From CAYMKL01 sp964390805 (GTDB lineage: Bacteria; Chloroflexota; Anaerolineae; VGOG01): a stretch of 50,173 bases of DNA. Under the pieces are notes generated by a model. It saw nothing but the letters and a program-made list of their open reading frames with translations, had not been told where the DNA came from and searched no databases. Positions 43,733-50,173 of the stretch are shown here, one piece after another; the first letter of the stretch is position 1; the number at the start of each line of letters is the position of its first letter. The DNA lies in NCBI GenBank assembly GCA_964390805.1, contig CAYMKL010000040.1, positions 1 through 50,173 on the forward strand. The letters run 5' to 3'. Position numbers and translations under genes: made by a program.

Positions 43733-43871
43733 GACCTCCAGAATGGCCGTGTCCATCGAGCTTTGTAGGTATCCAGGCATAGCATGGCACCCGCTGAAAG
43801 GAGGTGAGACAATGCTCTAGCGATCTTTGTGGTAAAGGTGGCTCCCTCTGTTAATTACGAAAGGAGGAAAC
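43712..43871 (+). repeat. 3' end plus downstream flank shared with the first M28 gene (copy 2)
   Basis: Counterpart of 41190-41386. GACAATGCTCTAGCGATCTTTGTG and TGTTAATTACGAAA are common. The flank continues into the leader of the binding-protein gene. Confidence 0.75.
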
Positions 43872-43937
43872 ATGTTTAGGGAGATGCCGAGCAAACTAGG
43901 AAAGAACAGACCCACCAAATCAAAAGGAGGAAATATC

Positions 43938-45608
43938 ATGAGGAAGCTACTAGTCGTTCTATTGATGCTGACTTTGGTCGCAGCTTGCGCCCCGGCCACC
44001 CCTCAGGTGGTGGAGAAGGAGGTAGTCGTCGAGAAGCCCGTGATCCAGACCGTGGTTGTGGAGAAGGTCGTGACGGCCACACCGGCTGGCCCACCCAAGG
44101 GCGGGACTCTAGTCTACGGTCTCTACGCGGAGCCTGACTCCCTTGACCCGCACGTAACAGGACAGGGGCACGCTCACTTGGTCATGAGGAATGTCTTTGA
44201 AACGCTGATCAAGAAGGATGCCAACAACGAGTATCAGCCCTGCTTGGCCAGCTCTTGGGAGATTTCGGATGATGGGCTGGTCTACACTTTCCATCTTCGA
44301 AAGGATGTGAAATTCCATGATGGTACTCCTTTCAACGCGGAAGCGGTTAAGTTCAACTTCGATCGCATCCTAGATCCGGAAACCAAGTCCAGGTATGCTG
44401 TGCTTCGTCTGGCAGCCCTCGATCGCCTCGAACTGGTCGACGATTACACCGTTAAGATTCACCTGAAAGAGCCTGTCACGCCCTTCCTCGAGTTCCTAAG
44501 CCATAACGGACTCAGCATGGTATCACCAACTGCGGCCCAGCAGTGGGGGGTGGAGGAGTTCCAGGACCACTTGGTTGGGACAGGCCCTTTCATGTTCAAA
44601 GAGTGGATACGCAAAAGCGTCATTCGCCTGGTGAGAAACCCAGACTACAACTGGGGCTCTCCAATGTTCAAGCATGAAGGGCCTGCTTACCTGGACGGAA
44701 TTGAATACAGACCCATCATTGAGCCAGCGACGCGCGTGTCTTGCTTGGAGGCAGGTGAGTGTCAGATCATAGACCAACGAGATGTACCACTCGAGGAGGT
44801 CGACCGCTTGAGCCAGCGTGAGGACATCGGTAACATCGTGCGACCCAACTCGGGTCTACCGAGACAGTGGCAACTGAACATGAGACTCGCGCCGACTGAT
44901 GAACTAGCAGTACGGCAGGCCATAACCTTCGCTACCGACCGAGAAGAGGTCAGTAAGAAACTCTATCTAGGTTATATGTTGCCAGCCTACTCCTTTCTAG
45001 TGGAAATGCCACCCTACACCCTTGAGTTCAAGGATGAGTTGAAATATGACCCGGAGAAAGCCAAGGCGATATTGGAGGAGGCGGGCTGGATAGATGCCGA
45101 CGGCGATGGCATTCGTGAGAGGGATGGCAAGGATCTGCAAGTCATCTTGTTCAGTCTGCCCGAAGATCCTCTTATCGAGCTGACCCAGGCTCAGCTGCGA
45201 AAGGTGGGCATCGACGTCGTGCCTTCGGTAACCATAGGAGCAAACCTCAGGGGAGTGCTCATCGAGGGCACCCAGTGGCACCTGTTCCTGTTCGGATGGG
45301 GCGCGGCCGACCCAGACGTCTGTATGCACGACTACTATTACGGACCGCTGGCCGGGCAACGGCCCAACTACGAGGCCTACGTCAATGACAAGGTGGATGA
45401 GCTGCTGGACGAGGGTAGGAGGACAGCGGTGGGTCCGGAGCGGGTAGAGATCTACCATGCAATCCAAAGGCAGCTGTTGGAGGATCTCCCGACTTGTCCC
45501 GTCTACGTGCGCACATCGATCAGGCTTATCAACACAAGCGTGAAGGATGTAACCCCGAACTCAGTCTTTGACGAACTCGAGCACAACGATACCTACATCG
45601 GGAAATAG
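43938..45608 (+). CDS. Peptide/solute-binding lipoprotein of an ABC importer (SBP family 5)
   Basis: 556 residues from ATG 43938, which has AAAGGAGG seven bases upstream and gives a clean lipoprotein signal (MRKLLVVLLMLTLVAAC, lipid Cys17). Mature protein of the DppA/OppA type: GGTLVYGLYAEPDSLDPHV at the start, FHLRKDVKFHDGTPFNAEAV, and the typical lobe with TDREEVSKKLYLGYMLPAYS. It captures peptides or similar solutes outside the membrane for the permeases at 46061-47888. An in-frame ATG at 43872 also has a ribosome site (GAAAGGAGG) and would add 22 residues before the signal peptide. Confidence 0.93.
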   Translation: MRKLLVVLLMLTLVAACAPATPQVVEKEVVVEKPVIQTVVVEKVVTATPAGPPKGGTLVYGLYAEPDSLDPHVTGQGHAHLVMRNVFETLIKKDANNEYQPCLASSWEISDDGLVYTFHLRKDVKFHDGTPFNAEAVKFNFDRILDPETKSRYAVLRLAALDRLELVDDYTVKIHLKEPVTPFLEFLSHNGLSMVSPTAAQQWGVEEFQDHLVGTGPFMFKEWIRKSVIRLVRNPDYNWGSPMFKHEGPAYLDGIEYRPIIEPATRVSCLEAGECQIIDQRDVPLEEVDRLSQREDIGNIVRPNSGLPRQWQLNMRLAPTDELAVRQAITFATDREEVSKKLYLGYMLPAYSFLVEMPPYTLEFKDELKYDPEKAKAILEEAGWIDADGDGIRERDGKDLQVILFSLPEDPLIELTQAQLRKVGIDVVPSVTIGANLRGVLIEGTQWHLFLFGWGAADPDVCMHDYYYGPLAGQRPNYEAYVNDKVDELLDEGRRTAVGPERVEIYHAIQRQLLEDLPTCPVYVRTSIRLINTSVKDVTPNSVFDELEHNDTYIGK

Positions 45609-45641
45609 TATCCGTGGGAGGATAGCACTTCACCTGGGACT

Positions 45642-45699
45642 GGAGTGGAGGTTTCGGCCGGATCTAGCCTTCGTAGAGCTGGCCTGAGGCCTCCACTCC
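45642..45699 (+). terminator. Inverted repeat after the binding-protein gene
   Basis: GGAGTGGAGG (45642-45651) and CCTCCACTCC (45690-45699) flank a 38-base loop with a nested GGCC/GGCC pair. It is 33 bp past the stop codon and has no U-run; it may lower permease expression relative to the binding protein. Confidence 0.4.
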
Positions 45700-46060
45700 G
45701 GGCAGGTACAAAAGCCTAACCTGGCAGACCCGTAACGCTCCATTCGCTGAGCAAGCAGACGTCGTCCAATGCCTCTGGCGACCGGATTGGTTGCTTTATG
45801 TTGTCTCGGGGACCCTGGAGGCTTTTCCAACAATGTCGGCAGAGCAAGCCGGATACAAGGCCCGGCCCAGCCAGGCGGCCAGGTCAGACGGCAGGAAGGG
45901 TGATGCGGGTCGATATGCTTGCTCTTGAGCAAGCGATGCATCTTTCGTTCCCTGCGAACGGCTTTGGCCTGCGACGCGAGGCTATGAGCCACGTAGAATG
46001 GGGCCAGAGACCATCAGTCATGACGCGTCTCTCGCACATCACTGCTAAGGAGAGTCACGA
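45700..46060. other. 360-bp interval without a recognised gene
   Basis: Between the binding protein and first permease. A minus-strand frame of 120 codons (45630-45992) has no family resemblance that I can see and is not called as a gene. The interval includes CTTGCTCTTGAGCAAG (45929-45944), a small palindrome. Ribosome site AAGGAG precedes the permease. Confidence 0.5.
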
Positions 46061-46999
46061 ATGCAGAGGATTATCTTGCGTCGTCTACTTAGTATGATCC
46101 CAATGGTATTCGGCGTTTTGACGCTAGTTTTTTTCATTTTACATTTGTTGCCAGGCGATCCAGCTAGGCTGATGGTTGAGGGGCCAACAGGGCCAGCCAT
46201 GTACACCGAGGAACTGGTCCAGCAATTGCGTGAGCAATTGGGATTGAATGATCCTCTTATCGTTCAATATGGCAGGTTTTTCTACAATCTGTTAGTGCGT
46301 GGCGATCTTGGCAGGAGCTTCATGTACAATCGTCCGGTGATGCGAGTCATTATGGAACAGTGGCCTGCTACGATACAACTGGCATTGGCAGCTCTATTCC
46401 TTTCCACCGTTCTGGGGGGCGGATTGGGAGTGATTGCTGCCCTGTACCAGGGATCCTGGATAGACACCCTCAGCATTGTGATGAGTGTCGTGTGGGTATC
46501 CATCCCCTCGTTCTGGTTGGGATTGCTTCTGATTCTGCTTTTCTGCATTTACATACCCCTATTTCCCCTGTTCGCAGGGTCCAGCCTGAGTGGGCTAGTT
46601 CTGCCGGCCTTTGCTCTAGGTATGCGCAGTGTTGGCTCGATTGCGCGACTGATACGTTCGGGCTTGTTGGAAGTATTGGGCTCGGAATACATCACCACAG
46701 CTAGGGCAAAGGGCTTGCACGAGCGGGTGGTGATCTACCGGCACGCCTTGAAGAATGCCTTGATCCCGGCTGTGACTGTGAGCGGTTTGCACTTTGGCTA
46801 CTTTTTGGGGGGTAGCGTGATCATAGAAGCCGTTTTCGCACGACAAGGCGTAGGCTATGTGCTAAAAGATGCGGTATTAGGCAAGGACTACCCGTTGGTC
46901 CAAGCCGGGGTGCTGATTATGGCCCTCCTTTACGGCTTTGCCAACCTGATTACGGACATCGCGTACACCTATCTTGACCCACGCATTCGTGAGGTTTGA
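46061..46999 (+). CDS. Oligopeptide ABC importer permease (DppB/OppB type)
   Basis: 312 residues. An N-terminal helix after RRLLSMIPMVF, an external segment with LPGDPARLMVEGPTGP and QLREQLGLNDPLIVQYGRF, then five helices. The EAA loop is visible as EYITTARAKGLHERVVIYRHALKN. Membrane subunit of the importer together with the next gene. The ATP-binding subunits are not in the window and should be elsewhere or further right. Confidence 0.93.
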   Translation: MQRIILRRLLSMIPMVFGVLTLVFFILHLLPGDPARLMVEGPTGPAMYTEELVQQLREQLGLNDPLIVQYGRFFYNLLVRGDLGRSFMYNRPVMRVIMEQWPATIQLALAALFLSTVLGGGLGVIAALYQGSWIDTLSIVMSVVWVSIPSFWLGLLLILLFCIYIPLFPLFAGSSLSGLVLPAFALGMRSVGSIARLIRSGLLEVLGSEYITTARAKGLHERVVIYRHALKNALIPAVTVSGLHFGYFLGGSVIIEAVFARQGVGYVLKDAVLGKDYPLVQAGVLIMALLYGFANLITDIAYTYLDPRIREV

Positions 47000-47024
47000 T
47001 CTTAGCCCTCGAGAAGGAGAGCAA

Positions 47025-47888
47025 ATGCAGAGGGACCTTGCAGTTAAACGCCCCAGGATGGCGACTTTCCATTTAATAAGGCGGGACAAGGTTGCCCTGG
47101 CTAGCTTGCTCTTCTTGATATTTCTGGTCGTGTGCGCTGTTGCAGCGCCAGTCATCGCTCCCCACGATCCTATCGAAATAGTGATGGACGAAGCCCTAGA
47201 GCCCCCCAGTCTGACACACCCCATGGGTACCGACAATTATGGCAGAGACATCTTTAGCCGTATCATCTTCGGTGCACGAATTTCGCTAGCGGTGGGGATT
47301 GCTGCAACAGGCATTGGGGCTTCTTTTGGTGTACTCATTGGTCTTATTGCCGGTTACTCAGGCGGACGGATCGATGCGATTGCCATGAGGGCAATAGACT
47401 TCTGGCTAGCATTCCCGGGGCTCATTCTCTCGATGATTGTCATCGCCATGCTCAGTCCCAGCATACCGAATCTGATGATAGCAGTTGGTATGCGTCAAAT
47501 CCCCTCATTTGCTCGGGTTGTACGTGGTTCCGCTCTCTCCGCCAAGGAAAGTGTGTATGTGGAGGCTGCTCGATCGATCGGTTGTGGCGCATCGAGGGTT
47601 GCGTTTCGACACATTCTTCCCAATGTCTTCACTTCCGTAGTTGTTCTCGCCTCTCTGACCACTGGCAGCGCCATTATGGCGGGCGCTGGTCTGAGCTTCC
47701 TTGGGCTGGGGGCCCAGCCTCCTACGCCGGAGTGGGGGATAATGCTGAGTTATGGACGCGCGTATTTGAGGAGCGCCTGGTGGTTGACAGTCTTCCCTGG
47801 CCTTATGATCATGGTCACCGTGCTGGCAATAAACCTCCTGGGGGATGGGCTAAGAGTAGCCCTGGATCCAAGAATGCGCCAAAGATAG
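47025..47888 (+). CDS. Oligopeptide ABC importer permease (DppC/OppC type)
   Basis: 287 residues from ATG 47025 (GAAGGAGA upstream; a longer start at 46974 would overlap the previous gene). It has the N-terminal helix after RRDKVALASL, HPMGTDNYGRDIFSRIIFGA, typical of DppC, and the EAA loop VYVEAARSIGCGASRVAFRH. It forms the heterodimer with DppB. Confidence 0.93.
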   Translation: MQRDLAVKRPRMATFHLIRRDKVALASLLFLIFLVVCAVAAPVIAPHDPIEIVMDEALEPPSLTHPMGTDNYGRDIFSRIIFGARISLAVGIAATGIGASFGVLIGLIAGYSGGRIDAIAMRAIDFWLAFPGLILSMIVIAMLSPSIPNLMIAVGMRQIPSFARVVRGSALSAKESVYVEAARSIGCGASRVAFRHILPNVFTSVVVLASLTTGSAIMAGAGLSFLGLGAQPPTPEWGIMLSYGRAYLRSAWWLTVFPGLMIMVTVLAINLLGDGLRVALDPRMRQR

Positions 47889-47942
47889 AAGCGTAGGCTT
47901 CACTGAATTAGCAAGTAATCATATTTAGAATAGGAGGAAGCC

Positions 47943-49298
47943 ATGAAAGCGAAGGGTAAGCTCACGCGAGAGGCCTTGGGCATTCCCAGTGTGAAGGAGC
48001 AGGAGGCCATCCGAACAGAGATTGTGGCCAAGAAGCTGAAGGAAGTGCTCCCCACGGCCATGCGGGCCCACGACATCGACATGTGGATCATCCTGGATCG
48101 AGAATTCAGTCCCGATCCTCTCAGAGCCGACGTGACAGGGGGCGAGGGTTATGGTCCAGGAAGTGGTGTGCGCACGGCCTACATCTTCTACGATGGGGGA
48201 GAAGGTGACCTGGAGAAGATAGCCATATCGTCTCACCTACTGGGTGCGACCGTGGAACAGGTCTACGATCAGGTCATCTGCCCAGGCTACACCCTGGAGG
48301 GCCTGCGACCAGATCTAAAGGATGAGGTAGAGCAGCGCGACCCACAGAGGATCGGCATTAACACCTCCCCCACCTTGCCCATGGCCGACGGCCTGACCGT
48401 GGAGCTGAAGAAGTATCTGGTGGATTCCATCGGCCCCAAGTATGCCGAGAGGCTGGTCAGTGCAGAGCTGTTAGCCAGGGATTTTCGGGCCAACCATGTA
48501 GAGGAGGAGATTCCGGTCTACCGCAAGTTGTGCGAGTGGACCGCTGCCTGGCAGGAGGAGGCGCTGAGCTCCCAGGTGATCCAGGTAGGGAAAACCACCG
48601 CCGAGGATGTCCATTGGTGGATGCGAGAGAAGGCCTGGGAGCTAGGAATGCAAGGAGGGAGCGGCGTTCGCATCAGGCGACAGGGGGGCAACTTCCCCGA
48701 CAATGCCGACGAGGTGATTCAGCTCGGCGATATCGTCACCATCGATGGTGGCCTCCGCTTTCTGGGCTATGCTACGGACATGAAGCGGAGCGTCTATGTG
48801 CTACGTCCTGGGGAGAGCGAGCCGCCCAAGTATATCCGACGCGGCTGGGCTAACGCTATGGAGGTAAGGAGGATCCACGCTCAGAAGATGAGGCCAGGAG
48901 CCATCGGCACCGAGGTTTATCAGGAGATCACCGACTGGTACACGGAAAAGGGATACGAGATCCTGCACGCTTTGGGAGGGGTGCCTACGCCAACCTACAG
49001 TGTTCCCGCCATGGGGATCTACACTCATTCCATCGGTTACGCAGTGCATGGCATCGGGGCGCGGGTTGCGGAGCCCTGGCCGATGGCCTTTGGGGATCGG
49101 GTCTATTATCCCTTGGGGTTGAACCACTGGTATTCGATGGAGTGGCAGGTGTTGACCCCGGTGGAGGAGTATGGGGGGCGGTCTTTGAATATCAGCTGCG
49201 AGGAGCAACTGATGCTGAAGGGCGATGGGGTAGTGGAGTATTTTGTACCGCCTCAGGATACTCTGCTTCTCCTGAGGAGCCAGCTTGGCAGCATCTAG
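47943..49298 (+). CDS. M24-family metallopeptidase (Xaa-Pro peptidase/creatinase-like)
   Basis: 451 residues, ribosome site AGGAGG. N-terminal creatinase-like domain, then a pita-bread catalytic domain. Candidate metal ligands: Asp268 (VTIDGGLRF), Asp279 (ATDMKRS), His369 (AVHGIGARVAEPW) and the Glu pair in later segments (TPVEEYGG, CEEQLML). M24 members remove N-terminal residues, especially before Pro, or open amide-like compounds. It follows a peptide importer, so a cytoplasmic dipeptidase role is plausible; the exact substrate is unknown. Confidence 0.85.
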   Translation: MKAKGKLTREALGIPSVKEQEAIRTEIVAKKLKEVLPTAMRAHDIDMWIILDREFSPDPLRADVTGGEGYGPGSGVRTAYIFYDGGEGDLEKIAISSHLLGATVEQVYDQVICPGYTLEGLRPDLKDEVEQRDPQRIGINTSPTLPMADGLTVELKKYLVDSIGPKYAERLVSAELLARDFRANHVEEEIPVYRKLCEWTAAWQEEALSSQVIQVGKTTAEDVHWWMREKAWELGMQGGSGVRIRRQGGNFPDNADEVIQLGDIVTIDGGLRFLGYATDMKRSVYVLRPGESEPPKYIRRGWANAMEVRRIHAQKMRPGAIGTEVYQEITDWYTEKGYEILHALGGVPTPTYSVPAMGIYTHSIGYAVHGIGARVAEPWPMAFGDRVYYPLGLNHWYSMEWQVLTPVEEYGGRSLNISCEEQLMLKGDGVVEYFVPPQDTLLLLRSQLGSI

Positions 49299-49434
49299 CG
49301 TGCTGCTCGGAGGGCTTTACTAGCTCCGATATCAGTTGTTAATTGTCGTAGCGCCAATTTGGCTGGATGATCTAGCCACGGTTAATCACTGTGACTCGGC
49401 TGACATGAGACATGGCTAATGAGGAGCAAGCAGA
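49299..49434. other. Intergenic region before the aminotransferase
   Basis: No gene seen. It has GAGGAGCAAGCAG as ribosome site for the ATG at 49435. Confidence 0.5.
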
Positions 49435-50173
49435 TGACGAAGACTTATCAGGACCTTAACCCACCGTCCCGTATACTGCTGGGCCCGGGGCCGAGCAATG
49501 TCCACCCCCGGGTTCTGAGAGCGATGGCGACTCCTATGATAGGGACACCTCGATCCGGATTTTCTGACTATCATGGATGAGACCAAAAGGCTTCTACAGT
49601 TCGTCTTCCAGACAGAGAATGAATTGACTATACCTATCTCAGGCACAGGCAGCGCCGGGATGGAGGCAGCTCTGTGCAACCTAATCGAGCCTGCTGACAA
49701 GGTACTAGTTTGTGTCAATGGTTTCTTTGGCGAGCGGATGTGTGAGATGGTGCATCGATGCGGTGGGGAGTTAGTTCGAGTCGAAGCGCCCTGGGGTAAG
49801 GCTATTGAGTCATGTCAAGTATCTGAAGCTCTAGACAGACAACAACCGAGGGTGGTAGCCATAGTCCATGCTGAAACCTCAACCGGGGTGCTGCAGCCAT
49901 TGGAAGAGATCGGCAAATTAGTTCATGAACATGGCGCTTTTTTCCTGGTGGATGCAGTGACCTCTTTCGGCGGCTGCCCGGTCAAGGTTGATGAGTGGGA
50001 AATCGGTGTCTGTTACAGCGGCACGCAAAAGTGCCTCAGTTGCCCACCGGGGCTTGCCCCTATCACCTTCAATGCGGCGGCGATGAATCTCGTGAAAAAC
50101 AGAAAACACAAGATACAGAGAGAGGAGGGTGGGGGCGTCTTCTGGAATTGCCGCCCAATATCTGGCCCGTCCG
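49435..50173 (+). pseudogene. Class V aminotransferase (AGXT/serine-pyruvate type), frameshifted and cut by window edge
   Basis: The first frame from ATG 49435 reads MTKTYQDLNPPSRILLGPGP and SNVHPRVLRAMATPMIG, then stops at GFSDYHG*. A one-base shift near 49545 restores HLDPDFLTIMDETKRLLQFV, then PISGTGSAGMEAALCNL, VNGFFGERM, LVDAVTSFGGCPV and the PLP lysine segment SGTQKCLSCPPGLAPI. The order is that of alanine-glyoxylate/serine-pyruvate aminotransferases. The extra A may be a true mutation or an assembly error. After NRKHKIQ the sequence no longer matches the expected SWYLD segment, which may mark contig-end noise or a further lesion. If functional, it would convert an amino acid to the 2-oxoacid for the ThDP enzyme upstream. 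Confidence 0.75.

Noticed and set aside
45630..45992. 120-codon frame on the minus strand between binding protein and permease
   Set aside because: No ribosome site, no family motif, Arg/Pro-rich composition, and it overlaps the inverted repeat; not called as a gene.

Overview
The window reads as part of a bacterial chromosome contig, most likely from an uncultured member of the Chloroflexota (Anaerolineae-like). This is an inference from gene content: long Thr/Pro-rich linkers ending in a YLPLIWK-type segment on secreted proteins, a YbbR protein with a similar linker, a tungsten-type aldehyde oxidoreductase, CHAT/TPR proteins with near-identical repeats, and many short intergenic inverted repeats. 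Two 100-N gaps show it is a draft or metagenome assembly. I recognise no rRNA, tRNA or CRISPR array.

Layout. 1-2300 (-): CHAT/P-loop NTPase/TPR protein, running off the left edge. 2846-5536 (+): a multi-spanning DUF2723-like membrane protein and a small membrane-anchored protein. 5704-14428 (+): a TetR-controlled exporter operon (small membrane protein, TetR, ABC ATPase, membrane protein, GNAT, two ABC-2 permeases, second ATPase, HlyD-type adaptor), resembling YbhGFSR with the two ATPase halves as separate genes. 14487-18619 (-): cdaA, cdaR and der. 18787-21829 (-): argF, a C39-like cysteine peptidase with an overlapping partner, and a membrane protein. 22064-25705 (-): ECF sigma factor, zinc-finger anti-sigma, TPR/two-lobed aspartic protease, bactofilin-like membrane protein. 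25965-27622 (+): a deoxynucleoside kinase pair, the first fused to a MazG-like domain. 27720-30191 (+): secreted GHL10-type glycosidase. 30364-32081 (-): maf and an Old Yellow Enzyme-family gene with an unusual N-terminus.

32264-34500 is a transposon graveyard: an IS701-family element with TTAA duplications, a 141-bp MITE with 8-bp duplications, and an IS3-family transposase remnant interrupted by a second MITE with 9-bp duplications. From 34685 to the right edge everything is on + : an IclR regulator, gene fragments, a MoaD-like protein, aldehyde:ferredoxin oxidoreductase, a ThDP-dependent 2-oxoacid decarboxylase/synthase-like enzyme, two paralogous M28 peptidases flanking an ornithine cyclodeaminase-family gene, an oligopeptide ABC importer (binding protein and two permeases), an M24 peptidase and a frameshifted class V aminotransferase. 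Together these suggest peptide uptake, hydrolysis, transamination, decarboxylation to aldehyde and ferredoxin-linked oxidation to acid.

The most unusual structural signal is a set of six arrays of 7-bp tandem repeats, each followed by the reverse-complement heptamers, placed at gene boundaries. Several of them supply the start or stop codon and terminal residues of real genes.
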